Shown piece after piece: positions 12,351 to 27,300 of a stretch of 64,000 nt of DNA. The notes under the pieces were generated by a model. It did no database searches. It saw nothing but the letters and a program-made list of their open reading frames with translations, and was not told the origin of the DNA. A program made the position numbers and the translations under genes. Numbering within the stretch: position 1 is the first letter of the stretch; the number at the start of each line of letters is the position of its first letter. This DNA comes from Siphonodentalium dalli (Eukaryota; Mollusca; Scaphopoda; Gadilida; Siphonodentaliidae): the NCBI GenBank assembly GCA_032622095.1, contig CP136069.1:163915894-163979893 (forward strand), given 5' to 3'.

Positions 12351-15300
12351 CTGTAAAATAAATATAGTGGAATAGAATTCTCCATATATAATTGTTATCA
12401 AACAATCTATTCAGTATCATTAGTCCTAGAATATTTTGTTCCTATCCATCCATTAACCCTTTTGTGACTGGAGCTTCCTGAAATTTTGTGAAAACCCTGT
12501 GCCAATGCATTTTCTTATATATGTGGGTCTACCATAGTGAGCCTCGCATATATAATAGAATACATTGGCCAAACAATATTTACCTTGACCTTGTAAGCCA
12601 GTATTCTCTTATATTTGCAAGGCTCCTTATGGGAGACTCGCATATATAAGAGAATGCGCCCATCATGAAAGGATTAAAATAGTAGGAATGTGACACTCAA
12701 TTTCAGGACAGAATAAAAGGTTGCCGACCATGTGTCCCCCGAAAAGGTGGCTTGTTTGTAAGAATAGCTTTTTTATAAATGTCAAAATTCAGCGGACTGT
12801 CACCAAATTCAAACTTGGCCTCAGTCTTCTTAAATTTGAACCACGTACCAAATATCAAGAGATTCAGTTGATTTAAAAAACAATCAGATAACCATAACTC
12901 CGACAAAAATAAGCAGCCCAAATCCAAATTCAAACTTAAAAAACAATCAGATAACCATAACTCCGGCAAAAATAAACAGACCAAATCCAAATTCAAACTT
13001 AAAAAACAATCAGATAACAAAAACTAACATTATTATCCGGAAACCAAAATAATTGGCAAATTCTAAGTCGACAAGGACCATAACTCTGGCAAAAATGAGC
13101 GGACCGAACCCATATTCGAACTTGACCTGTATATGGAGATGATATCCTCACATACCAAATTTGGTTCAGATCCGATCACTCAAACTAAAAGTTACCATCC
13201 GTAAATCTCAAAACGACAAAATTATTTAGTCGAAAAGGGTCCATAACTCCAGCAAAACTGGGCGGACTGAACCAATATTCCAACTTGACCTGTATTTTGA
13301 GCTCATAAACTCACATACCAAATTTTGTTTCGATCCGATAACCCAAAATAAAGTTATCATCCCGCAATTTTCCGAACAGTTGGGTACTTTCCGATGCACA
13401 GATAGATTCTAAGTCGAAAAGGGCTATAACTCTGGCAAATTGGGTGGACCCAACCCGTATTTAAAACGGACCAGTGTTTTGAGCTGATAAACTCACCTAC
13501 CAAATTTGGTTTCGATCCGATAGCCCAAAATAGAGTTCTCATCCGGAAACTTTCCAAACAGATGGACGCACGGACATATTATAAGTCGAAAAGGGGCCAT
13601 AAATCTGGAAAAATTGACGGACCAAACACATATTCGAACTTGATCTGTGTTTTCAGCAGATAACCTCACATACCAAATTTGGTTTCGATTCCGATAGCCC
13701 AAAATAAAGTTCTCATCTGAAAATTTTCCGAACGGCTATTTTAATAGTCCACCAAATTAACAATAATACCGTTCTGAAGGAGCCTAGTGTGAGATTTGAA
13801 GTACATGTATATAACTACCCTACTGATTTTGAACCCCAAAAAAATTGCATAAAAAGGTCACTTATCAGCATCAAATTGAGTGTTCTATTTGCATGCAATA
13901 TCATGCATATTTTAAATAACATACAAGAATTATTTGGCTATATTTTTACTGAATTAGGCTTGCACGCCTTAATTCAAAGAAATAAACAGGAACCACAACA
14001 AAAGTTTGGTAGATTAGAATTCGAAAAACATTTTTTAGCAAAATATTAAGAAATATGATTGATTATCTTCATTATAGATTATGTTTTGAAAGTCACTCTT
14101 TTCAATTTACAAATATATTATGTAAAGGTCCAAAAGAGTCATGTCCATTTAAACCCAAACAACGGAAACTAAATTAAATTTGCTTGTCAACACACACTAT
14201 CTACAGCTATGAGTAGCATGACCAAGTCCCTCAGTAGTCATCCTTCTAATAGTAGCCAGGATCAGACACACTTACGTGCAACTTATAATGTGCATTGTCA
14301 TTGCCAACGACAGTCACCTAAGTCACGTGACCATGACACATACACGGTCAAGCCGTTCAGAAGTTTTGTATCAATCGTCTAATTTTATGAAATGTGTAGC
14401 GAAGAGGAATAATTCAATCTTTTCAACACTATGCAGGCAGAAATTACCAATAAAACAACAGAGTTGTCTCGCTTTATCTATATCCGACTATTATCTACAA
14501 GTTTCACTATAGACGTTTTCCTACCAAGTGTATCTCCATGGCAATACCATAGTTACACAAGTTCCAAGTTACATGTACGTGTGGCTGATCCTGTACAAGC
14601 CTTGAAATAGTGTGTCTGTCATTTGCAGAATGAGGTCCCCAGAGGGTGAATTTAGTGATGCAACCCTGCATAGCGGGCTAGCATCACCAAATTCACCCTC
14701 TGGGAACCTCATTCTGCTGAGGTGTTAGCAGAATGAGGTCCCCAGAGGGTGACTTTGGTGATGCTAGCCCGCTATGCGGGGTAGCATTACTAAATTCACC
14801 CTCTGGGGACCTCATTCTGCAAATGACAGACACTATTTCAAGGCTTGATCCTGTACTATTACATCAATCAGATGATCTCATGAAAACTAGTCACACTATA
14901 GCAGTGTTGAAACGATTAGGTAATTTCCTAGTTGATTAGTCAGCAGTACAGATGTAGTCCACTAGTCAGCAACCATAGATAGGCAAGCCTTGAAATAGGG
15001 TGTCTGTCATTTGCAGAATGAGGTCCCCAGAGGGTGAATTTAGTGATGCTACCCCACATAGCGGGCTAGCATCACCAAATTCACCCTCTGGTGACCTCAT
15101 TCTGCTTACACTGATGTTCCCAGAGGGTGAATTTGGTGATGCTAGCCCGCTATGCGGGGTAGCATAACTAAATTCACCCTCTGAGGACCTCATTCTGCAA
15201 ATGACAGACACCCTATTTCAAGGCTTGCGTTCAACAGCAAATTTTACAACAGTGGCCATAATTTTTTTTTGCTAATTAGTCGATGTGTAATATTGTAATC

Positions 15301-18300
15301 AATTTTACCCAATATTTGTGTCCATGTCGATTAATTGTATCAACACTTTACTATAGCAAAGCTGCCAAGTCCCATGAAACAATTACATTTGAAACTTACC
15401 GGAGTCTTGTTTAGTGCTGAATCTTTGGCATACTGATACATGGCCTCGTAAACATTCCCATCATATCGGCCAAGTGCGCTGTCGAGTACCTCATCTGGAA
15501 TATCAAATGCGTCCACCGCAGCAACGGCATCAGGACGTATCACAGCCAAGGAATCTAGATACTTATTTTCAAGCATCTCAACCTGAGAAGCATTTAGGAA
15601 GCCATCCTGAAAGGTCAAGGTTCATTAACTCAATCAATGTTACAGGTTTGGACTGAAAAACTTCTAACTTTGACCGTTTAGCACAACAGAGTATAGTGTT
15701 CCATAATGTGTGGCGGAAGATCATGGTCAATAATATAGCGGTTAACAAATTACTTGCTCTAACAATATTATCTCAGCCATTTGTACAAGCCAACCAATGA
15801 ACCGGCTGCAACCATTGCAGGTGCTGCCCTAGTTTGATCAGAACATGTTCTGATACTCATCAGTATGACAAGCTGACTGGTACACGTTTAACGCATGAGT
15901 GGTGCAAAGCTGATAGCCGAAATCACAGTACGAGCGACCTTGCTCAAGGGTCACAACTTGGCATGGGATTTGAAACAGCGAACAATCCAACAATTGCACG
16001 TCACTCAAAGCAGCCGAGCCACTGCTGTGTGACGACTGACAATAGACCAGCGAAGAGCTGCGAACTCGCATCACTGTGTTTATAGCAAATACAAGTCTGA
16101 CACGGTAACCACTGGACCACGGAGCTCACAGTAGATTTACTATAACCTATAAACTCCACACAACACTGGGTGTTCATTGTTACACATAAGTAGCGACTTC
16201 ATTTAATACTGACTATAGTATGGCACGTCCTGTTTTTCACTGACGGCTACATGCAGGCCTGCAGATTTCAAAATAATGCATAACCTATTTTTCGTTTGTC
16301 TGGTTTGTGCTCAGGTAATCCGTAGGTTATACCAGAAGGGTTACATTTGCTATTATCAATACAACTGGTACAATTAACTACTAATGGGTGACCCACAGTG
16401 TTCGCGCTGTTGGTAGCCAAATTAGCCAATGGCTAATCTTTTTCGAATTTGGCTAATAAAAATTTCATTTGGCTAAAATTTTGGCTAAACTTTTGTTGAC
16501 CCCCAAATGGAGACTGGAAGCATGAATTTTTGGCAAGTGGGTTTTCAATTCTGTGATGTGAACGATCTAGTCCGAAAACATCATATACGTAAGTGGGAAT
16601 ATATCGCCGATTGTACAAAGGGAAAACCGATCGCGGACAGTACAAAGGGAAACCCGTCACTCTGCACGAAACAGCAAAAGGTCATATCATTATTTTACAT
16701 TTAATCCGCTAATCCCCCATTGTCTGTCTGGTCACTCACGGGGATCCTGCACAATGCATGTTTATGATGACATTGTATTTATGACGGTCAAGGTTTATGA
16801 GCACCAAGTGTAAGACAATAGCTTAATCAGCCAAATGTGAATCACGACAGATATTTTGTGGCTATTTGTCGCCAATACCGATACATTCAAAATAATATGC
16901 ATGCTATTATGACAGATTGTAATTTGATAATGGCCTAACAATATTAAGTTATTAGTTTCCAGATGTCACTTAGATATTTTCGCAAGGATAATTAATATTT
17001 AATGATTTAAAAAAAGATATTGATATAAAACAACAAAATAATGTCATTAAGAAGGACAATCCCGAATTGCCCCCCCCCCCCCCCCCCCACTCTTTCACAT
17101 AAAGATTAATAATTTTTAATAAATGATATATATAATAATATTTCTAGTTCATCACAATTAGTTAAATTATTGTGTATTTACATGTGCCTCTTAGATTTGA
17201 CGATTTAGTCATTAATTGTGAACCGACCAGAAAACGATGATTTAATTTGGCCATAGTTTTTTTTTAATTTGGCCAAAATAAATTTGGCTAAAGTTGTTTT
17301 CATTTGGCTAATAAAATTGTCATTTGGCTAAACTTTTGGCTAAAGTTTTTTTCGGTCCAGCGCGAACACTGGTGACCCATTGAACTAATGATAATCAATG
17401 TCTCATTTTGGGACTTGATTGAGCAATAATTAAGGTGAGAATTGGTGATCGGGAGACCTACATGTATACAGAAAACTTTGGTGCAACCTAGTTTCCATTT
17501 GCAGCATTTTCATCTGAAAACTAGTAACTCTCTTAAGAAGTTTCTTACAAGCATTTGAAATATTGGTTTTGAACAATGAATTTTTTTTTTCTTTCGTATC
17601 TGGAGCATGTTTTGAAGATTTTGAGAAAAAAATTAAATAAATAGCCTCCCTCCCTCATCTCAAATTGAGATCTAATTGCCTGAGAACATATTTATTTTAT
17701 TTTAATAACCTTATTCTTCTTTGTCAATAGATATACAAAATAAAACAAAAGCTCATAGTTCAGATTTATAAGTGGACAGACAGAACTTCAACATTTTCAG
17801 ATAAACAAAGGATAACTCTAGAAGGAAGAACTTGAATAAAATGTAAATAGACCTTCAATTGAAACTGCTCCTGAAAACCTCCATATTACTTTTCATCCAT
17901 GCCTGACTTATAAGTAACTAACGGCCGATCACGATCAGCAGATGTTTAACCCATCCCTTGGTAATAGTAAATTACTATGACCGGAATCATAAATTATGTA
18001 CTACAATAGACAAATGTACATGATAACACAAATTATTGGAATATATGGGTCACATAGGGAGACTCGCATATATAAGAGAATTCATTGGCACAGGATCTGT
18101 AATGCTGCACCAGCCCAGCCTTGGATTATATGTGAAAAGGTGACCCAGACATGGAATACTTGGGTTAATAGAGTCCTATTAAATTTTACAAAAATGATAA
18201 TGTATCGAATTCTACCAAAAACACATCCATCAAGATAAACCACCTCACTGCTGACCCATTAATATCAATTATATAGCAGAGCTGTCAACTAATCACTGGT

Positions 18301-21300
18301 TTTGTTTATGCTGAACTGTGGAATCTCTATTAAACCTATACAATGTATAATGAACTCAGACCATCTGTAGAGTGATATACTCAGCTGTGCAATGCAGCAA
18401 AGATTTTGTAGTCTACTGTTAATAGCATGTCATGTGTATTATTGAAACATTTAAAAACATTAAGATACCATAGCTTTCATTATCTGCACAAGAGACATCA
18501 GAGACATCAGAAAATGATATAGCCATATTAATAGCTAAGTAGTCCAAAGGCATGGGATGCAATTTGAATTGGATTTAATATCACTCCAAACAAATTTACC
18601 GGTACATAACACAAGATTTTGGACCGATTTAAACCAAATATGGCGTGGCGACTCGGGTACCCTACAAAGTTAGTTTTTTTAATTTTGTTATTAAACTTTA
18701 AAAAAAAATATTTTAATTTAGCAAGAAATTCAATCTAAATTAAATAAAAAAATGTTTTTAATTTTTTTATTATTTTTTTATTGTTGAATTGAGTAAGGAA
18801 TTCAATCTAATATTTTTTAAAGAGTGAATCGATAAATGTCTGGATGGTCGAAAACCTAAACAGACTAAGGGCGGAGCCAATCCAACATATCCCCCAGTTT
18901 ATATTTGCTGGTGCTATAAAACATACCTTCATAAAATCACCTAGGTTTTCCAGTATACCATTTATGCAGTATAAGTGACATAACCTTGTTATTACTCTCA
19001 TGACAGCAGGATCCTCATCTTGCCAACTTTGCAGATTTTTTGCATATGTCTTTACAACAAATGCATGACAATGTGCCTGAAACGATGAATCAGCATATAT
19101 TAATGCTTTCTTTACTAAATACTCCATTGACGAGTAGTTCCCTTAGAAAATATTCAGATAATAAATTAAAATGGACATTTCCATCTAATATATAGGACTC
19201 CTTCTGCCTTTGTATTATCTGCTGTCAGCTTATTTTCCCTGAAAACCCCTCCTGATGATGAATAACATGCCGTTCCAATGGAGAATCAAAATCCAGTATA
19301 GAGAGGGTTGAATATGTATACAGAGTTGAATTAAATATTCCTAATTGGAATGAGAAGTAATAATAATAGATTTATTCTCTGATCCAATTAATAACATGAA
19401 TGGATATTGAGAAAACGAAGTTATAAGCAAAAGATGGACAGAATAACGAAAAGCATTTTATGTACAAAATATACAGTGCTACCTGGAAGAAACAATTTGT
19501 TTGATATAGAATCTTTCTTCATTTATTCATATGATTTTGATATCTAGACAGCAATAATTATTGGGTTAATTTTTCAATGATAATGATATTTTGGTAGCAT
19601 ATGGTCTTCAGATCTTCAGTTCAATGTCCAAATGAGGGACAGAGTTGTCAATAAATGGTGGCAAGAGAGACAGTGAGGCTAGTTATTGGTGTGTGACGTA
19701 ATTAAATGTTAGCAGAAAATATGAACTGGATTTTAATCTGCAATTTTTAACAAAAGACAATTCTCTTAGGTACAAGTTTTCTATCTGATCATTCGCCAAT
19801 CATGAAGTAATGTACATGAGCTGAATTTTGAACTGACAACCGGTAGTATAGGTCGATAAAAATGAGACTTTGTGTGATTTGAATGAGACTGCTATGCATC
19901 CCGCCATGCATTTGATCTTTGTCTTCTCTTTTGTTTACATAACACAGCATATGATCTTGACAATAACATGCTACTTACGCGATATTTATGATTGGTATAA
20001 GAACATAATCTGTCTATATTTTAATATTCTCTGTTTATGGCAGTTTTAATTAATGTGACTAATTTAACAGCAATACCCACCGGGAACGCCATCCGTATCT
20101 TTAAGGTCCTTCCACACGGAGTTTGTTGAGCGATTTGTCAAATTAGAACACACATGAGGCAATGAATGCTGGCAGACGGCATGCGACGCAATCACAAAAT
20201 TTGCAGAAAACGCTGCTGCAGAATTACTTGCTGTCCTAATCTGGCGATGCGGAACCACACACATCATGCATACCGCATGATTCAGAAGTGGTTATTTGCT
20301 AATCCTGATGTTTACAATGACAGTAAAGAACGAGGACATTGGAAGCACAAATTTTCGGTCTAAGTCAGTTTTGGACTGTGATTGGGCATTGCTGCACCAC
20401 ATAGTCATCTTTTATTAACCCTTTACCCAACAGAAGGGCCCTGTGCCAATGCATTATGGTCGACTCGTATATATAAGAGAATGCATTGGCTTAACACATT
20501 AAAAATTATAAAATTGTTAAAGAATGTAAGAAAAAATGGTAAAAAGTGTTAAAAAAAGATTTTTTTTAGGCCAATGCATTCTCTTATATATGCGAGGCGA
20601 CCTATGGTCGACTCGCATATATAAGAGAATGCATTGGCACAGGGCATAACTGTAACTATCACAATGTGGTCAAGGAGCCGGTTCCAATGATATCCATATT
20701 TGTATGGTTCTATTGAGACAGACCAAAGATATTTTAGGCTGTTGAAGCTTTATTTGGCTGGTTTTGGCCGGTTTGTTGGGTAAAGGGTTAAATACACGAC
20801 TAACAAAAACCCCTGTGTTCAACGGAAAACTGTGATTAACTGCAGTAGATGCCCTAAACACTGAAAATGCTAAAGTTGCTTTTGCTGCGCAATATGCACA
20901 CCATGCCACACGATCTTCATGGAAAATGCCATATTGAAGGGCCTTTATAATCTACGAACTAGTCAATGAAAATAGATGACTGGGCCGAAAGTTCTGCTTC
21001 ATTGATCATTGTTACTTTATTAAGGATTTGTTGACTAATTGTAATAATAATTTACCATTGCAGCTTTAACTAACTCTATTGAACACATATTCCATGCAAC
21101 ATGTGGTGCTTTCCCTTGATTTGACAGAATCTTCAACTTCTTAGCAACTGATTTGATTAACCTGAAATCAGAAATGAAGATATGATTGGATATGATGTTA
21201 CACTCATAAAAAGTATTATTTGAGTCTCAGACACTGCCACATTGAAATATATGGCCCGCATTGGATGTTTTATTTCGATTTATGATATTATAACCCAAAT

Positions 21301-24300
21301 TATTATTTATTTTTTTTTTTATTATTTTGATGTGATTTTATTATGATCACATGTTATGATGGAAAGGTGTCAATTTATAGACAACAATAACAATTGTGAA
21401 TAGTCAGGGGCATTAGAACATTATAGGTGGTCCCTATGTCATATACTAGTAGCACAATGTAATTTTTTATATCAGATAAAAATGTCTGAGACTCAAATAA
21501 TGTGTTAGTTTTTTTGGCCTAACCATATAATCATTGAGATACAAACCTATATGGCTACCAACAATGAGTAGATATGAAGATAGTTATTATTAAAGGCTAA
21601 CTGCCACTCACTATAACTGACTCTTGAAGATGGAGTTTCTATTTCTGAGAAATACTTTCAACATCTTGACAATGTTATTAGAAACCATTTTTGATGACTC
21701 GTTTGTATTCAGTATCCCTTCTGTTGTAATACTCATCTATGAAAACATGATTTCAATCTTGAATGGGGATGTCCATTTGATGAAATGAGACATGCGCAGA
21801 CAAGACTGAGTTTAGTGTGTCTGTCATTTGCAGAATGAGGTCCCCAGAGGGTGAATTTAGTGACGCTATCCTACACAGTGGCTAGCATCACCAAATTCAC
21901 CTCACCCTCTTGGGACCTCATTCTGCATGGCCTCACCTGCTATGGGAGACAAAGACTGAGATTGAATTTCCAAAATGGTGAATGTTGTTATGTACACCCA
22001 TTGGGAACCTCAATTATGCAATGTCTCTTCTGCCAATTTGGGAATATTGAAAAACTAAACTAAATAGAAATAGAATCTATGTTTGTGAAGAAGTTTGTAT
22101 AGAAATTTGATAATAAAGAAACTTTCCAGAGAAGATGAGGCCTAAGCAGAATGAGGTCCCCAGAGGGTGAATGTTGTGATGCTAGCCCGCTAGGCAAGAT
22201 AGCATCACTAAATTAATGCTCTGGGGACCTCAGTCTGCAAAGGACAGGCACCTTATTCTCAGGCCTGAATGGAATATGATTGAAACAAACAGAATATCTT
22301 TAAATTGGGCACGAAATATTCTTTTAATTTGCTAGGTCTTGCAGTTTGCATGTACCTGATTGATTAATTTTGTTGGTTTCAAAGATTTAAGCTAGAGTAA
22401 ATAATTGGTTCATGCCATTTTAGTGAACAAACAATGTCAGGTGAATAACTTCTAATTATGAAGAAATAATCTGAATCATGCAAGAACTTCAGATTCTACA
22501 CGTCAGAGCAATGCCAAAGTGAATTCACAAAGAGGCTGTGGGTGACAAGCTGATGATTCTCAAGATGCCACAGCCAATTATGTGATTCAGCTGGTTCAAG
22601 CATTTCGTAAATGATCTGGAAAATTAATCCTTTCATGACGGGAACTGTGCTGGTGCAGCATTAAAGACCCTGTGTCATTGCATTCTCTTATATAAGTGAG
22701 TCTCCCATAGGGAGCCTCACATATATAAGAGAATGCACTGACTTACCTTCTGGCTTACAACGTCAATGTAAATATTGTTAGGCCAATGCGTCCTCTTATA
22801 TATGCGAGGCTCCCTATGGGGGACTCACATATATTAGAGAATGCATTGGCACAGGGTTTTCGCAAAATATGAGGAAGCTCCAGTCGATGGTTAAGATATC
22901 TCTCACCTTGCTGCTCTGTGTTCATATGTTTCAACAAACGCATCAAGCTGGAGGTCAGCAGATAATTTGGAATGTCCACCAAAATCATAACTTAGGTAGG
23001 ATACAAATCCATGTAGGTCTTTATTCTGCTCAACACTAGAAACACATTTCACTAGATATCTGAAATTATTTGATTAGTAGTGAGTAAACATTTTCATTGG
23101 TATATTCTTGATCATATATGATTTCACCAACAATCAAATCTGGATCAAATAAAAGTTAGATAAAATAAGATAAAATTCATTTGAAAGTCAAAGGTAATAA
23201 CATTATACAAACCCAAGCTATGTAGAGCTTTTGACCAACTGTAAAATAACACATATATAAATTAAACACGTACACAAATCATATCAATTTTATACAAGTT
23301 AAAATAATTTATCCAAGTTAAAATACCCAACTGTAGCAGTTAAATTTTTCATTTATCGAGTAATAAAATTACTATTTAATTTAAAAACACCAGCAAAAAA
23401 CATCAGTACATGTACATTTGTCAGTTGCCACTTCCAGTAAAAAAAGAGAAAAGGAAAAAAGAAACTGCTTAAATTGCATGTTTCTGAGGTTTTGGAATGC
23501 TTTCAACGGTTAGCCAAAAATGATTTTCTGCTGTATTAATAATATAAATAAAAGGCCGTCCGGCCAGTGTCCCCCCGAAAAAGTGTCTTCATTGGGGGCA
23601 TCAGCTTTTCTGAAAAAATTAACAAGGACCCTAAATCCGAAGCAACCAGACAAAAATGGGTGGATTGCACCCATATTCGAACCTGATCTATATTTCGAGC
23701 TGATAAACTCATATACCAAATTTGATTCAGATATCACACAAACTAAAGTTATCATCCGGAAACCAGAAGTTGACAGGATTCTAAGTTATAAAAGGGCCAT
23801 AACTCTCACAAAAATGGGCAGAGCAAACCCATATTCGAACCTGACCTGTATTTTGGGCTGATAAACTATCATACTAAATTTGATTCAGATATGATCACAC
23901 AAACTAAAATTATCATCCGGAAACCAGAAATTGACAGGATTCTAAGTCGAAAAAGGGCCATAACTCTCGTAAAACTGGGTGGAGCAAACCCATATTCGAA
24001 CTTCACCTGTATATAGGGCTGATAAACTCACATACCAAATTTGGTTCAGATATGATCACACAAACTGAAGTTATCATCCAGAAACCAGAAAATTACAAGA
24101 TTCTAAGTAAAAAAAGGGCCATAACTCTCGCAAAAATGGGCGGAGCAAACCCATATTCGAACTTGACCTGTATCTTGGTCTGATAAACTCACCTATGAAA
24201 TTTGCTTTTGATCTAATAACTGAAACTAAAGTTATCATCCGGAAACCATTTCCGGATGCACGGACAGACGCACGGACGGACAGCAGCTATTTTAATAGTC

Positions 24301-27300
24301 CCCAGAATATTTTTTTTCGGGAGACAATAAAATGTTAAAGAGCTGTTGATATGTTTTCACCAACAGGATCTTTCATCAGTGAGGAGTTATTAGCTGGGTG
24401 GGTGCATGATGCATCATTTGACAACTGTTATGATTGAACATTGGCTTTTCCAGATGGTCAAAAAAATTGGTGTAAGCAGAATGAGGTTCCCAGAGAGTGA
24501 ATTTGGTGATGATAGCCCTGTGGGATAGTGTCACTAAATTCACCCTCTGGGGACCTCATTCTGCAAATGACAGACACACTATTTACAGACTTGGTCATCA
24601 CAATGAGAAATGATTGTGGATTTGTTCCCAGTCAAGGTCAGCCCTTATATATTACCAATTAAATAGCTGCAAGTGAGTTCAAGTCTGATTTATTCATAAG
24701 AGATGGAAATAGCATAAAAAGTCCAGACTAATCAAAATTATGAAAATCAATAATTTTCTTATAACTGTGTGATATCTTGCATTATTAATTAGATATGACA
24801 TTTTTGTTCAGAACAGCCTTTATCAAACTATGTGAATAAAGCTTCAATTTGCCCTTAAACCAAGCAATATCAGTTTACAACATCACCAATCCAAGTAATA
24901 TCATTTTACAACATCACAAATCTGAGTAATATTGTTTTACAACATGCCGTAAATCTACTTTACTGCTAAATAATATGTGGATATCAATTTATGTGATGAC
25001 ACTCATTTGAAAGAATTGTCAATTACTAAGAGGAGATCTAATTAATAAATAGGATATTTCTTAGTTGGTTTGATATTAGGCCTGATATCAGCTCTCAGTA
25101 ACCTCGTATCAGCCTAATATCAAATCAACCAAGTAATATCCTCTAATTACCACAGACCAATATACAGTAATGTCCTAAATAATTGACTCCTTAACCACAG
25201 CAGTATTATGGGTAACTTTTCAGAATTTAGTCGGAAATAAGGCTTGTTGCCATTCATCGGAAAACTCTGACTGAGACCTTTCCGATGAATGGCAACAAGC
25301 CATATTTCTGACTAAATCCTGAAAAGTTATTTAGGGCATTACTGTACCTCATACCATAGTTTGAATAACGATAACCTGAAGAGAACTTACCTTGCAGCCT
25401 GTAAAGCCATGACAGTGTTTTCACCCTCATATGTACATGCTGGAGAAATATCTGTGTATATTTTCGGAAAGCCACTCGCTCTTGAGTAACCATGGCCACC
25501 ACATGCCATTCGGCAGTCTTCTATGTATTTTGTGCCAACCCATGAAACAAAAGCTTTCATACCAGCTGATAAACAATGAAGCTGCAAACGTAAATATAAA
25601 GTCAGGTTTAGAAAATACACAGAACCGCCAAGCCTGAATTGAATGTCTGACATTTGCAGAATGAGGTCCCCAGAGGGTGAATTTAGTTACGCTATCCCAC
25701 ACCAATTCCCCCTCTGGGAAATTCATTCTGCTTAGGCCTGAACTGCTATGGGAGACCTAGGATCAGATTGAAGTTCCCCAGTGGATGTTCATAATATTCA
25801 CCCATTAGTCACCTCGATTATGCATTTTATCTTGCAAATTAGTGGATATAGAAACTGTTCAAACAGAAGTGAAAAAGTAACTAAAATCAATGTTAATTTG
25901 AAACTATAGATACTTCCCAGAAGATGAGGCCTAAGCAGAATGAGGTCCCCAGAGGGTGACTTTAGTGATGCTAGCCCACTGTGTGGGGTAGCATCACTAA
26001 ATTCACCCTCTGGGGACCTCATTCTACAAATGACAGACACAATAAATTCAGTCTTGTGTCAAGAGTGATATCTGTTTTTCAAATAATTTGCAAGTTACTC
26101 ACCTCAGGTACCTCATCGAGATTTCCTTCCTGGATTTCCTGACTAATTCGGAAGAAGTTTTCCAACATTTCCCTGGCAGCGAACGTGAATGCATAAGCTG
26201 TTGCAACTACAGGAAACAGTTTCTGTTGCTGCGTCTGGTAGTCTAAGATCTGTGCTTCAGGTCCTCTGAAAGAAGAGATAAAGAGCTTTTCAATAAAATA
26301 GTTAATTTAGCTGATGCTCCATTTAAGGAGCCTTGATTTTAATTAACTCCGGCTTGGGGACTATTCCTTCACTCGGACCACAATTTTGGTAAAGTCAAAT
26401 AATAGGCCCAAATTCTCAAATGTCAATTCTGCAGATTGAATCTATCCGGGAAATTACGTTCCACTTTCTGTGAAATTACATTTAACTTTCTGTGAAATTA
26501 CCTTGTACTTTCTGCGAAATTATCTTGCACTTTCCATGAAATTACATTGCACTTTCCGTAAAATTACATTCCACGAAATTACGTTCCACTTTCCGTGAAA
26601 TTACATTGCACTTTCTGTGAAATTACGTTCCACTTTGCCAGTTATCTTTTGAGTAAAATCTCATAATTCCTGTATGACTCAAATTATTTCTTGATTAGAA
26701 ATAGTACCTCCCTTGAAAGAGTACCTCCAGGGTCCGCGCTGGACCGAAATTTATTTTTGCCAAATAATTTGCCGAATGAAAATATTTTTTGCCAAATTAT
26801 TTTAGCAATTACCAATTGCTATCCCCGATATTATCATTTGCTGCAACCTTAAGTCTTATGTTTCGACATTCGCGGTTTGAACGACTTTTTATATCGATAT
26901 AAAAGAAGTTAGTTAATAATTAATTATGCTCGCTTCTCTTTTGTGGTGTATCATATAACAATAAGCCAATCACCGAACAATACAATGATAGAAAGGTTTC
27001 TCCATCAGAAGGGCACATCACAGGAGGATTAGTATTCCCTCCAACCATGAGTACTAATGCTATGAGATTAACTGATCTTAATAGAGGTGTTAACTTTCCC
27101 TAAACCTTATAAAACACCACTAATATAATTATGTGGTAAGAGTTTCCTGAAACTAATAGCATTGACTGACCAATATATTTTTCAAATTGAGGAATTAAAA
27201 AGTGACTTGCCAAAACTTTTGCCAAATGAAAATATTTTTTGCCAAATGTGAATTATTTTTGCCATTGGCAAATTTGGCAAGTGGCAGCGCGAACCCTGAG

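Noticed and set aside
14966-15211. ORFs beginning [14 protein letters not shown] in many places
   Set aside because: The same peptide appears wherever a family C MITE occurs; it is the translated transposon end, with no longer gene attached.
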